From Marinilactibacillus sp036039175 (GTDB taxonomy: Bacteria; Bacillota; Bacilli; Lactobacillales; Carnobacteriaceae_A), in assembly GCF_036039175.1 (NCBI RefSeq), contig NZ_JAYXKP010000005.1:1-64000 (forward strand): 64,000 bases of DNA. The letters run 5' to 3'. Under the pieces are notes generated by a model. That model saw only the letters and a program-made list of their open reading frames with translations. It searched no databases and was not told where the DNA came from. Position 1 is the stretch's first letter; every line of letters starts with the position of its first letter. Both the position numbers and the translations under genes were made by a program. This document shows, piece by piece, positions 32,647 through 41,691 of this stretch.

Positions 32647-34017
32647 TTATTCCATGACCTCATACTCAAACGTATCAACAACTGGCCATGCATGAATATA
32701 AGTGAGTACATCCATAAAGTCTTCTTGAGATTCTTGAGGGATTATGACTTGAAATGGAACGATCGCGCCATTTTCTATAACCCCGTACTCTTCTTCGGAT
32801 AACCGAATAGAATAATCTTCAACAAGTACTTCACCCATTTCGTTTTCAAATGAGAACGTAGTGTCAATGTTCTTGATGTCCATACCTAAACGGTTCACAA
32901 CGACAAACCAAGCAATCCATTGTTCCTCTTCTTGAGTTGCCAAAGCTGACCAGATCATCATAGCTGATCCATCGGGTGTCATCGTATTAAATCCTGGTAT
33001 ACTATTTTCTAGACTGGACAGTGTGCCGGCATAAGGAGTATCTTGATAAATTGGCGGGATAGAAACATATAAGTCTTCCGCGCCTTCTTCAGATCCTTCC
33101 CCCGAAGCTAAAACTCCTGGTTGAGATGATAGATCTGCTTCAGTCCCCTCTTCCCCCAAATCAACAAATTCTTCGTCCTCTTCCGTCGCATCAGAGGTTG
33201 TCTCACCAGTTAATTCAGATAACTCAATAGCGTCTTGAGGAACTTCAATCGCTGTAACTTCATTGTATTGATCATAAGTCATTCGAATATCTTGAGTGAA
33301 GCCCATGACCATATCTGTAGACCCTTCAATATCACCTTGCATTTTTATGTTCTGATTTGAAAGGTACTTAGTTTCTTTGTTCATTTGTAACTCGATTTCT
33401 ATACTTTGCGTTGTAAGTGTTAAATTTTCATCGGAGAAGAGTGTTTCAAGATCAACATTATTCTTCATAACTACGGAAGCTACCAAGTTGTTTGCATCCT
33501 CGCCTTCTAGTATCAAAGTCATATTATAGTGATCTGTTTCTTCTTCAAATTCAATATCATCTTCATATTCTTTCATTGTTTCCAGAAATGCTGTATCGAA
33601 AAAGATTTCTTCTGAGTCCTCTTGAACAATGCCTTCAATCAAATCGAATAACAGTTCTTCTCCTTCATCTCCCAATTCAATCCATCCACTTACCGGATCT
33701 TCTAGATAAAAAACATCGTTGACATATCTAATCGTCGTGTTTCCTTCTGTTGCCCCATCACTAATAACTTGTTCTAGTGCATATGGATTGGTTGTAAATG
33801 CTGAATTCATCTTAATGTTCATTTCTTCTGAATTTTCTTGGTTTTCGATTGCAACGGTTTGGTCAACAGACTGTGAATAGCTGTCTAGATTATTATAAGC
33901 GTCTATACTTTCATCCAAAACCTGACTTGCACTAGGCTCTCCACAGCCTCCAACAAATAAAGCGCCTACAAAAGACAAAATCATTACCCCTATCTTTTTA
34001 CTTTTCAAACGGCTCAC
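32647..34017 (-). CDS. Lipoprotein with DUF6612-like N-terminal domain
   Basis: A 456-residue secreted lipoprotein: basic N-terminus, hydrophobic helix and lipobox FVGGC with the lipidated Cys25. Residues 30-270 resemble the LolA/LppX-like DUF6612 lipoproteins (repeated SYS, NTTIRYVNDVFYL, DPVSGWIELG, and NMTLILEG strands). A Ser/Glu/Asp-rich linker (about 275-320) separates a second domain (325-456) that contains NRLGMDIKNIDTTFSFENE and VIENGAIVPFQV, a beta-sandwich-like piece I cannot name. The start is GTG 34017 after AGGAAAGAGG; a TTG four codons in is an alternative. Single gene. Function unknown; envelope sensing or lipid binding is possible. Confidence 0.7.
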   Translation of the reverse strand: MSRLKSKKIGVMILSFVGALFVGGCGEPSASQVLDESIDAYNNLDSYSQSVDQTVAIENQENSEEMNIKMNSAFTTNPYALEQVISDGATEGNTTIRYVNDVFYLEDPVSGWIELGDEGEELLFDLIEGIVQEDSEEIFFDTAFLETMKEYEDDIEFEEETDHYNMTLILEGEDANNLVASVVMKNNVDLETLFSDENLTLTTQSIEIELQMNKETKYLSNQNIKMQGDIEGSTDMVMGFTQDIRMTYDQYNEVTAIEVPQDAIELSELTGETTSDATEEDEEFVDLGEEGTEADLSSQPGVLASGEGSEEGAEDLYVSIPPIYQDTPYAGTLSSLENSIPGFNTMTPDGSAMMIWSALATQEEEQWIAWFVVVNRLGMDIKNIDTTFSFENEMGEVLVEDYSIRLSEEEYGVIENGAIVPFQVIIPQESQEDFMDVLTYIHAWPVVDTFEYEVME

Positions 34018-34149
34018 CCTCTTTCCTAAAGTAATGATACTACTTTGAGACCTATTATAACGTCTTTATCATACCGTTTCTTTTAAAGAATAAGCAATTG
34101 ATAGACATTTGACTCTGTGTTTCAATTAACCTCTATCTTTAACATGCTA

Positions 34150-34184
34150 AAAAAAGCAGAGCTCTTTGAAGAGATCTGCTTTTT
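34150..34184 (-). terminator. Terminator of the Ugp-like operon
   Basis: On the minus strand AAAAGCAGA...TCTGCTTTTTTT forms a stem with T-run just past the stop of the 5'-nucleotidase-like gene. Confidence 0.8.
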
Positions 34185-34188
34185 ATCC

Positions 34189-35748
34189 TTATTTTATAAT
34201 TTTAAAGTTGTGATTTGCAGTTGCTTCTACTGTACCCATTTCCTTGAAGTAGTTACCAATCAGTTCGTTCATTGGAATGGTTACTTCGCTAATAATTTTA
34301 GAAGCATCAAACATGGTATAATCTCCACCGCCTACTGCTCGGTATTGATTGATCACAACCCGAAGTTTATCTTCAGGTTGAATAGCGCGCCCTTTATACT
34401 TAAACTCTGTGACTCTTTCTCCAAAAGGTTTCGACACGTTCACCGTATACTCTATTCCTTCGTACATATCGTAATTGTACATTTGCGGCTTAGGTTCTAC
34501 AAAGTCTGGATTCACATCGATTTCTCCCTGATCATTCAATACAAAATACTCTGCGGATTGCTCGATAGCTCTCTTCAAGTCATCTCCTGTTACTTCTAAT
34601 ACAGCTAATGTGTTAGGAAAGATATAATTCGTAACAACGTCTCTCATAGTTACTTGAGGATTAAAGCCACTACTTTCATTGTTAAATAAAGCTGTTCCAG
34701 AAATATCGCAATCTGCATAGTACATCTGTACTTTTTGGATGAATTCAACATAAGGGTGTTCTTCTCTACGTGCTTTCTCTACGTCCTTGATTGTCATATC
34801 TCCTTGAACCTTGCCAATTGGCTGATCTAGCCAATCTTCTACTTCTTGGTTCAATTCCTCGTGCTTACGCGCAAGCGTGCATTCAACGGGTGTTTCTTCA
34901 GTAACTTTAATCAGTTCTGGAAGGGAATCTTTTATGATCCACTTTCCATTTTCCTGGGCAAGATCCAATGTAACTTTTCCAAGAAAACTGCCTTTATGAC
35001 CCGGCATCACAGTCGGTATACCGTTTTTCTTTTGAGCGATTACTCTATGCTGGTGTCCAGTAAGCAAGACGTCGATGCCTTCTACTTCAGTTAGTAGTCT
35101 GTACCCTTCATTTTCCCCCGTCTGAATTTCGGTTTCTGTTCCAGAATCAATATTTTTTTCAAAACCACCGTGATAACTCACGATAACGATATCCGCTAGT
35201 TTTCTAAGTTCTGGGACATATTCTTTTGCAGTTTCCAGTGCCGAGTGGAATGTTAACCCTGCATAATTTTCTGGATGCTCCCAGTGTGGGATATACTGAG
35301 TGGTCAACCCTAAAATGGCAATTTTCACGCCTTCTTTTTCTATCAGGATATACGGTTCTCCAAAAGCAGCTTTCTTGTCTTCATTTAATATATTGGCCGC
35401 TAAGACCGGGTGTTTTGCTGCTTTGACCGCCGAGTAAAGATAATCTAGGCCGTAATTAAATTCATGATTTCCTATGACACCAGCATCATATGGTAAGTCG
35501 TTAATCGACTCCATTAAAGAATTGGCATCTCCTTTTTCTTTAAGTACAAAAAAGCTAAGTGGAGATCCTTGAATAAAATCACCATTTTCTATCAAAACAG
35601 AAGGCCCTTCTGTAGATTCCATTTGCTGTTTCAAGACATTTGCTAATTTGAACAGCCCAAATCCTAATTCTTGCCCTCTTTTTTGATAATCTGTCGGGAA
35701 CAAGTACCCGTGAATATCACTTGTTTCAAAAATGGTTAACTTCATCAT
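34189..35748 (-). CDS. Cytosolic 5'-nucleotidase / 2',3'-cyclic phosphodiesterase-like protein
   Basis: A 519-residue two-domain protein. The N-terminal metallophosphoesterase has ETSDIHGYLFP (8-18, with D10 and H12), a GDFIQGSPLS segment (about 56-65), GNHEFNYG (about 96-103), SYHGGFE (about 191-197) and LLTGHQHR (about 228-235). The C-terminal 5'-nucleotidase domain has FNNESSGFNP and VVINQYRAVGGGDY. CpdB and YfkN relatives are usually exported, but this one starts directly with the first strand and has no signal peptide or anchor. It is the last gene of the ABC-importer operon, 44 bases after the MBL gene, so it may degrade an imported phosphoester. Start is ATG 35748 after GGAG; 35745 is possible. 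Confidence 0.82.
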   Translation of the reverse strand: MMKLTIFETSDIHGYLFPTDYQKRGQELGFGLFKLANVLKQQMESTEGPSVLIENGDFIQGSPLSFFVLKEKGDANSLMESINDLPYDAGVIGNHEFNYGLDYLYSAVKAAKHPVLAANILNEDKKAAFGEPYILIEKEGVKIAILGLTTQYIPHWEHPENYAGLTFHSALETAKEYVPELRKLADIVIVSYHGGFEKNIDSGTETEIQTGENEGYRLLTEVEGIDVLLTGHQHRVIAQKKNGIPTVMPGHKGSFLGKVTLDLAQENGKWIIKDSLPELIKVTEETPVECTLARKHEELNQEVEDWLDQPIGKVQGDMTIKDVEKARREEHPYVEFIQKVQMYYADCDISGTALFNNESSGFNPQVTMRDVVTNYIFPNTLAVLEVTGDDLKRAIEQSAEYFVLNDQGEIDVNPDFVEPKPQMYNYDMYEGIEYTVNVSKPFGERVTEFKYKGRAIQPEDKLRVVINQYRAVGGGDYTMFDASKIISEVTIPMNELIGNYFKEMGTVEATANHNFKIIK

Positions 35749-35792
35749 ACTGTCTCCAATCTATGTATAAAAAGCTCGTATTGAGCTTTCCT

Positions 35793-37094
35793 TTATTCTC
35801 TTTGGTAAATCGTTTCGTATTCTGGAACGATGGCATTCAACTCTTTTGACCTTAAGTCTTGGCAAAACAATTCAGGATTAAAAGTATGCCAAGGAATAGT
35901 CAAACGAGCATTGACGATTTTAGCTACTCTAAGCAAATCTTCTCTTGATGCATGACCACTGGCTCCTAAAGACAGAAACTCGAATTCTTTAATTTCTAGA
36001 AAGTTTTTAAGTTGCGAAAATCTCTCGTCATATTCTCCAAGAGGTTCTCCATTACTGTGGAGGTAGACAACTTTACTTACTAGTTCAAGTAAATGAATAT
36101 TCTTGAAGCTGTTCTGTAATACATATAATCCAGGCTGCTGCGCAATAGTCTTGAGTGAAATTGCCGCTTGAATAGATTCAGTAGAGCTCGTTGTGTCTAC
36201 TTCTTCAAGAATTGTCCATCGGTCTTGTGGATAGAACACATGTAAGATGTTAGCATAGGCCTGTTCCCAAACCATCGTTCGACCTTGTTCTTTAACGAGG
36301 TCATCAAATGTTTTTAATCTTTCCACATTTCTGATGTATGGATTGATCACAAACAAAGCTTCTGTATTCATCGCAATTAGATCTTCGAGTTCTTGCTTTA
36401 AAGTAAGCTCGTTTAAAAGCTTACGATCTTGTTTTTCACTATTTTCATCAAAGCTGTATGATGTTCCCTCAATTAATAAGACATCAGGCTGCCATTCTCT
36501 AGCATCTTCTGCCCATTTCAAAACTCTTTCAGGATTTATTCCAGAAAGTCTGAAATCTCCTGAGTGAATGATCTTCAGTTCTGGTGTTTCTATAAAGAAA
36601 GCACTACAGCCTACTGTATCATGGTCGCTATGTTTAGGCAATACAGTGATATCTCCTACTTCAACTTCTTGATCAAAGTCAAAAGGAATCAATTCACAGT
36701 CAACAGCTCGGTCTTCATTTATATTTATAAGTTCATTATATAGTTTATACGATTCATGTGAAAGATAAACTTTGGTTTGAGAAGGCAAAAAACGCAGTCC
36801 CCCCATATGGTCAAGATGTAAATGAGAGATAAAAATAGCCGTTTCAAGCGTTTCTTCAGTATACGATTTTAATGCAACTTCTTTAAATAATTCTGTATTA
36901 TACAGTCCCTCAACAGCAGGCAAGCTGCCTGATTCTACGAACTGTTCTAATTCAGATTTTTCTCCATCTTTTTCAGGTGTCTGTCCGGCAACAGTTAAGC
37001 CAAAGTCACAAAGGACTCTGGCTTTATCTGTGCGGATTTCGACAATGTTTCCTCCAATGGTTTTTAGACCATTCCAAAACTGGTATGCTGTCAT
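35793..37094 (-). CDS. Metallo-beta-lactamase-fold hydrolase
   Basis: A 433-residue MBL-fold enzyme. The zinc motif HLHLDH occurs at 91-96 (in FISHLHLDHMGGL); further ligands are in KHSDHDTVGCS (about 144-154), IHSGDFRLSG (about 175-184) and, near the end, GASGHASREDLLR and IPWHTFNP. The layout resembles the beta-CASP/RNase J-like group (late GHASREDL motif) but the protein is shorter and the usual family order is hard to confirm by eye. It may cleave phosphodiesters or RNA-like substrates. It lies 37 bases after the ABC solute-binding gene and before the nucleotidase, so a role in handling the imported compound is likely but unproven. Confidence 0.75.
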   Translation of the reverse strand: MTAYQFWNGLKTIGGNIVEIRTDKARVLCDFGLTVAGQTPEKDGEKSELEQFVESGSLPAVEGLYNTELFKEVALKSYTEETLETAIFISHLHLDHMGGLRFLPSQTKVYLSHESYKLYNELININEDRAVDCELIPFDFDQEVEVGDITVLPKHSDHDTVGCSAFFIETPELKIIHSGDFRLSGINPERVLKWAEDAREWQPDVLLIEGTSYSFDENSEKQDRKLLNELTLKQELEDLIAMNTEALFVINPYIRNVERLKTFDDLVKEQGRTMVWEQAYANILHVFYPQDRWTILEEVDTTSSTESIQAAISLKTIAQQPGLYVLQNSFKNIHLLELVSKVVYLHSNGEPLGEYDERFSQLKNFLEIKEFEFLSLGASGHASREDLLRVAKIVNARLTIPWHTFNPELFCQDLRSKELNAIVPEYETIYQRE

Positions 37095-37131
37095 AATGAA
37101 ATCCTTCCTATTCTGTTTTTAAGATTCTTTA

Positions 37132-38478
37132 TTAATTGTTAGATTCGATAATGGATTCTGTTTCTGATTGTAAATGATCTAATACAGATTGCGGATCTTC
37201 ATTACTGATCGAAATTGCTTCCATAGCGTCTGTTAATGCATTTCTGTATTCTCCGTAACCGGCAAATGTTGGAGAAGTGATTCCATAGCTCAACATACTT
37301 GCTGCTGCTTCATTACGCGGATCTTCTTCTAAAAATGAAGCATATTCCGGTACTTCTAATGCCGACTCAACAATTGGTACATAACCTGTTTCCATTGCCC
37401 ACTGAGCAGTATTTTCTGGTTGTAATAAGAAGTTGATATAAGCGACATATCCAGCTTGTTCTTCGTCACTTGCAGAACTGTATAATCCAATATCGTTTCC
37501 TGCAAACATTGTTAAATTCTTATCATTGAAAGTCGGTACTTCCGCAGTGCCCCATTGAATACCATTTTCATCTGCTACAGGTGCTACGTGTGCTAGACCT
37601 GCTGAGGATCCAATGTAAAGAGCTGATTCTCCGCGTCCAAATGGTCCAGAGAAGTAACCATCTTCGCCAGCAGTGCGGGCATATCCTTCTTCAAGCATTT
37701 CACTCAAGAACGTTAAGGCTTCAACACTTTCAGTAGAATTGATTTCCACCTCAAGTGTATCCCCGTTGATAAAGTCTGTTCCATTTTGACGAGCCATTGT
37801 TTCGAACTCCATGTCAAAGCCATTTTCTAGCCCCATCGCTACACGGTCGTCTCCAGCATCTACCATCATTTCGCCTAAAGCACGGATGTCTTCCCAAGAT
37901 TCAGGAACATCTACACCGAACTCTTCTAGAATATCTTCATTTATAAACATCAAACGCGTTGATTTAGAGAATGGCATTGCATATCTCTGTTCGTTGAAGA
38001 TAGAAGAATCTTTGAAGCCTTCGTAAATATCACTTAACGTTTCTTCTTGAAATCCATTTTCAATTAGAAACTCATCGGATAATGGAAGTAATAATTCATT
38101 TGTTGCTAGTTCAGGAACATCTGTTGATGTAAGTTGAGACATTGTCGGTAGATTCCCTGCTACTCCAGCTCCAGTAATGGCTTGATTCAAGTCATCATAT
38201 CCACCTTGGTTCTGCTCCACTACTCTATACTGATCTTGAGAATCGTTGAAAGCTTCTGTCAATGCAGTAACTGCCTCTTGGTGAGGACCGTTCATTGCAT
38301 GCCAGAAAGTGATTTCTATAGTTTCTCCATTACTTGTTTCGCTAGTCGCATCGTCTGTAGTATCATTCGTCCCTGTGTTTTCACTTGCAGAATCAGTGCC
38401 GCAGGCTGTCATAAGTAATGTACTTGCTGCTAAAATTCCTGTACCTAATTTTAATAATTGCTTAGTGTTCGTCATCAT
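37132..38478 (-). CDS. ABC transporter solute-binding lipoprotein (UgpB/MalE-like)
   Basis: A 448-residue family 1 solute-binding protein. The signal peptide ends in lipobox MTAC with lipidated Cys26, followed by a Thr/Ser/Asp-rich linker. The mature part shows EITFWHAMNGPHQEAVTALT (about 55-74), which resembles UgpB's start, plus FVCC-free domains ending in the LQPENTAQWAMETGYVP and SPTFAGYGEYRNALTDAM segments (about 355-430), typical for glycerol-3-phosphate or sugar binders. The frame is open to 38589, but the tandem ATGs at 38478/38475 follow AAAGGAG at eight bases. Substrate prediction: sn-glycerol-3-phosphate, a glycerophosphodiester, or a sugar. Confidence 0.85.
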   Translation of the reverse strand: MMTNTKQLLKLGTGILAASTLLMTACGTDSASENTGTNDTTDDATSETSNGETIEITFWHAMNGPHQEAVTALTEAFNDSQDQYRVVEQNQGGYDDLNQAITGAGVAGNLPTMSQLTSTDVPELATNELLLPLSDEFLIENGFQEETLSDIYEGFKDSSIFNEQRYAMPFSKSTRLMFINEDILEEFGVDVPESWEDIRALGEMMVDAGDDRVAMGLENGFDMEFETMARQNGTDFINGDTLEVEINSTESVEALTFLSEMLEEGYARTAGEDGYFSGPFGRGESALYIGSSAGLAHVAPVADENGIQWGTAEVPTFNDKNLTMFAGNDIGLYSSASDEEQAGYVAYINFLLQPENTAQWAMETGYVPIVESALEVPEYASFLEEDPRNEAAASMLSYGITSPTFAGYGEYRNALTDAMEAISISNEDPQSVLDHLQSETESIIESNN

Positions 38479-38560
38479 TTGAATCTCCTTTTTTTCTTTT
38501 TTAAAATTTCTTGAACCTGTGATGGATACTTCTGTTTTCTTTGTAGAGTTGCAGAATATG

Positions 38561-39466
38561 CTACCCTTTGAGACCACTTTTGGATACACCCATAATGATG
38601 TATCGCTGTAAGAACAGATAAATAATAACCATAGGTGCTACCACTATCGCTGACGCTGCCATAAGTAACTCATATTGCGTTCCTGCTTCAGTTGTAAAAG
38701 CCTGTAATCCTACCGGTAACGGTCTGAGTAATCGATCATTGGTTACAATCAACGGCCACATAAAGGAATTCCAGCTACCAATAATTTTCAAAATCATTAC
38801 AGCGACAATAGCAGACTTCGATAGCGGAACTAAAATCGTCCATAGAAACTTGAAGTCACTACTGCCATCTACTTTTGCTGCATAATAAAGTTCATTGGGT
38901 ACAGATTCAAAATTCTGTTTCAGCATAAAGACAGAGAATACGCTTGCTACATAAGGTAGAATCATCGCTGCATAGGTGTTCATCAAGCCCAATCTTGAGA
39001 TTGTTAGATAATTAGGAATAATCATTAGTTCACCAGGAACCATCATCGTTGCGATTAATATTGTAAATAAAATATTTTTCCCGTAAAAATTCATTTTGGA
39101 AAAAGCAAAGGCAGCTAAAATAGTTGTCAACAACTCTCCTAGAGTAGATATAGATGTAATCAAGACACTATTGAGGAAATATCTACCGAACGGTGCTACT
39201 TCAAAAGCTCTTCTGAAATTTTCTATACGAAAAACTTGAGGAATCCATACCGGTGGCATGGAAACTGCTTCTGCGGGAGATTTCAAGGAAGTGGATATCA
39301 TCCATAAAAAAGGAATCAACATCGTAAAAGCTCCAATAGACAGTAAAATATACGCAACTATTCTACTTCCTTTTTCTCCGCTTGTAACGAATTCCGTTTC
39401 TTTTACATGTTTAGTTTTAGCCCACTTCATAAAAAAAAGACTATCTTTTTCTTTTAATTCTTCCAT
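38561..39466 (-). CDS. ABC transporter permease (UgpE/MalG-like)
   Basis: A 301-residue inner-membrane subunit with six helices. The first is at about 34-55; an N-terminal cytoplasmic stretch of 30 residues precedes it. The EAA loop that touches the ATPase reads YYAAKVDGSSDFKFLWTILVPLSKSA (about 193-218). It pairs with the UgpA-like permease encoded 17 bases upstream. GGAG lies before the ATG at 39466. Confidence 0.9.
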   Translation of the reverse strand: MEELKEKDSLFFMKWAKTKHVKETEFVTSGEKGSRIVAYILLSIGAFTMLIPFLWMISTSLKSPAEAVSMPPVWIPQVFRIENFRRAFEVAPFGRYFLNSVLITSISTLGELLTTILAAFAFSKMNFYGKNILFTILIATMMVPGELMIIPNYLTISRLGLMNTYAAMILPYVASVFSVFMLKQNFESVPNELYYAAKVDGSSDFKFLWTILVPLSKSAIVAVMILKIIGSWNSFMWPLIVTNDRLLRPLPVGLQAFTTEAGTQYELLMAASAIVVAPMVIIYLFLQRYIIMGVSKSGLKG

Positions 39467-39483
39467 TAACTTTTCTCCTCTCT

Positions 39484-40374
39484 CTAGTAGTGTACAAATT
39501 TCTTATTGAAAGCCATTTGTAACAATGTGAATACTAGAATAATTAAGAATAGTACGATACCAGCTGCGGCTGCAATCCCATACTGACTTTCCTGATAAAA
39601 CTTTTGGAAAATGTAATAGACTACTGTCAAAGCTGAGCCAGCTGGACCTGGTCTACTTTGAAATAGGGCGAACACTTCATCAAAGACTTTGAAGCTATTG
39701 ATCACACCCATTACAGAGACCAAGAACATTGTTGGTCCTAAAAGCGGAAGAGTAATGTTCGTAAACCTCTGCCAACCTTTCGCTCCATCTATTTTAGCTG
39801 CAGAATAGTAGTTTTCATTGATAGCATTCAGTCCAACTAGAAACAAGATAATATTGAATCCTAAGCCTTTCCAAATTGCTAATATCACTAAAGCCAACAT
39901 AGAGTAGTTTGGATCTGTGATAAAAGCTATTGGATCGACTCCTAAGAAGCTGAGTCCATAATTCATTAGTCCAAATCGACTATGATAAATCCAGTTCCAT
40001 ACAATTGAAATAGCTACCGTACTTGTTACAAAAGGCAAAAAATAAATAGATCGGAAAAAGCCTGATAAAAAGCTAACTTTTTTAAGTAAAATTGCAATGG
40101 TCAAAGAAAGAACAATCGACGTTGGAACGACTCCAAGTACAAAGATAAACGTATTTCTTATAGCCAGCCAGAAACTGGTATCATTGAAAATCGTAAAGAA
40201 ATTATCCAAACCATATCCATTAACTGCTTGAGTAAAAATATTGAAATCCGTATAGAAACTCATTAAAAAAGAGCGCACAATCGGATATAAATTGAATGTA
40301 GCAATAACCAGCATCATCGGAAACAAATAAAGAATCGCTTTAAAGGAACTTTTAAAAGTCGGTTTGTCGATCAT
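39484..40374 (-). CDS. ABC transporter permease (UgpA/MalF-like)
   Basis: A 296-residue permease with six helices, the first at about 12-33, and the EAA loop YYSAAKIDGAKGWQRFTNITLPLLGPT (about 190-216). It lacks the long periplasmic loop of E. coli MalF, as usual in Gram-positives. Its start codon overlaps the stop of the ATPase gene by four bases, showing they are translated together. Confidence 0.9.
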   Translation of the reverse strand: MIDKPTFKSSFKAILYLFPMMLVIATFNLYPIVRSFLMSFYTDFNIFTQAVNGYGLDNFFTIFNDTSFWLAIRNTFIFVLGVVPTSIVLSLTIAILLKKVSFLSGFFRSIYFLPFVTSTVAISIVWNWIYHSRFGLMNYGLSFLGVDPIAFITDPNYSMLALVILAIWKGLGFNIILFLVGLNAINENYYSAAKIDGAKGWQRFTNITLPLLGPTMFLVSVMGVINSFKVFDEVFALFQSRPGPAGSALTVVYYIFQKFYQESQYGIAAAAGIVLFLIILVFTLLQMAFNKKFVHY

Positions 40375-41426
40375 ATCCTAGCGACCTCCTCTACAGGAAC
40401 GATTCCTCCTTTTGAATCAAAGAAATGAACCTTGTTTATGTTAGCTGTTAGATAAAGAAGTTCCCCTTCTTCCGGAATGATATCCAAGTCTGTTGCGACC
40501 ACTTCATCTTCCCCTTGTTTAACATGAACGGTTGTGTCTTTTCCGACTCGGGCAACATGGCGAACAATACCCGAAAACAGCATTTTGCGTTCATCACTTG
40601 TTGTTAAAATATCTTCTGCACGAATACCAATTCTTTTAGTTTGGTTGATTGCTTCATCAGAAATTGGCATCCATTCTAAAATCGACTTATCCTGTTCTAC
40701 ATCAATCATATTAATAATCGGTGTTCCAAGAAATTGAGCTACAAACTGATTGTTTGGTTTGTTGTAAAGGGTAATTGGATCACTATTTTGCTGAATGGCA
40801 CCCTCATTCAATACCATAACTTCGTCTGAGATACTTAAAGCTTCTTCTTGATCATGGGTTACAAAGATAGTCGTAACGCCTGTCTCTTGCTGAATCCTGC
40901 GAATTTCTTCTCTCATCTCTATACGTAATCTTGCGTCCAAGTTGGATAAGGGTTCATCCATAAGCAAAATAGACGGTTCTTTAGCCAATGCTCTGGCAAT
41001 CGCTACACGTTGCTGCTGACCACCTGAAAGTTGTTTTGGTTTTTTATGTACATGATCTTTTATTTGAACCAATTCTGCTAGTTCTAATGCTCTCTTTTCT
41101 CTTTTCTTTCTAGGCATTTTCTCCATTTTTAAAGGAAACATAATATTTTCTAATACGGTCAGATGCGGATACAAAGCATAATTCTGAAAAACCATTCCAA
41201 CTTTTCTTTTTACTGCGTCTTGCTTTGTAACCTCTTTGTCTCCAAACATAATTTTCCCGCTGGAAGGAAAAGTTAAGCCGGATATCAGCATCAAGGTAGT
41301 CGATTTTCCACAACCGCTGGGACCTAATATAGAGACTAGTTTACCTTCAGGTATGGTGAAATTAATATTATTAAGTACATCTTTATCTCCGTAAGACATT
41401 TTAATGTTCTCAAAACTCACTTGCAC
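40371..41426 (-). CDS. ABC transporter ATPase (UgpC/MsmX-like)
   Basis: A 351-residue nucleotide-binding subunit. Walker A GPSGCGKST is at 35-43, the Q-loop in FQNYALYPHLTVLENI (about 80-95), the signature LSGGQQQR (about 133-140), Walker B ILLMDEPLSNLD (about 152-163) and the switch histidine in VTHDQEEA (about 189-196). A TOBE domain follows to the end. First gene of a leftward run of six: ATPase, two permeases, binding lipoprotein, MBL hydrolase, nucleotidase-like enzyme. The start is GTG 41426 with AGGAG ten bases upstream; a GTG two codons on is an alternative. Confidence 0.92.
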   Translation of the reverse strand: MQVSFENIKMSYGDKDVLNNINFTIPEGKLVSILGPSGCGKSTTLMLISGLTFPSSGKIMFGDKEVTKQDAVKRKVGMVFQNYALYPHLTVLENIMFPLKMEKMPRKKREKRALELAELVQIKDHVHKKPKQLSGGQQQRVAIARALAKEPSILLMDEPLSNLDARLRIEMREEIRRIQQETGVTTIFVTHDQEEALSISDEVMVLNEGAIQQNSDPITLYNKPNNQFVAQFLGTPIINMIDVEQDKSILEWMPISDEAINQTKRIGIRAEDILTTSDERKMLFSGIVRHVARVGKDTTVHVKQGEDEVVATDLDIIPEEGELLYLTANINKVHFFDSKGGIVPVEEVARI

Positions 41427-41566
41427 GTTTTGTTCACTCCTATTCTAAAATTGACTATGTTAGGCTCCATAGCAATTAACCGTATCATTTTGACACAAAT
41501 GCAGTCTATCACACGCTTGTAAATGACTCGTAAATAGAATGTATACATCTCGTCAATTTTAGGTTT

Positions 41567-41595
41567 TTGCTTTCCTCCTTAAAATATGCTATAAA
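41567..41595 (+). promoter_or_regulatory. Promoter of the M20 amidohydrolase gene
   Basis: TTGCTT (41567-41572), 17-base spacer, TATAAA (41590-41595) preceded by TGC, an extended -10. The divergent Ugp-like operon must start within the same 265-base gap, but I see no strong promoter for it. Confidence 0.6.
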
Positions 41596-41691
41596 CGTTC
41601 CTGATCAACTCGTCTAACGATACTTGATTTTAAAAGAGGTTTATAAGACAATAGGCGGTAAGCTTTACTGAAAAGGAGAGAAATAGTCGTT

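Noticed and set aside
34117..34599. Plus-strand frame of 160 codons
   Set aside because: It is a shadow of the nucleotidase-like gene and crosses its terminator; codon pattern and lack of ribosome site argue against it.
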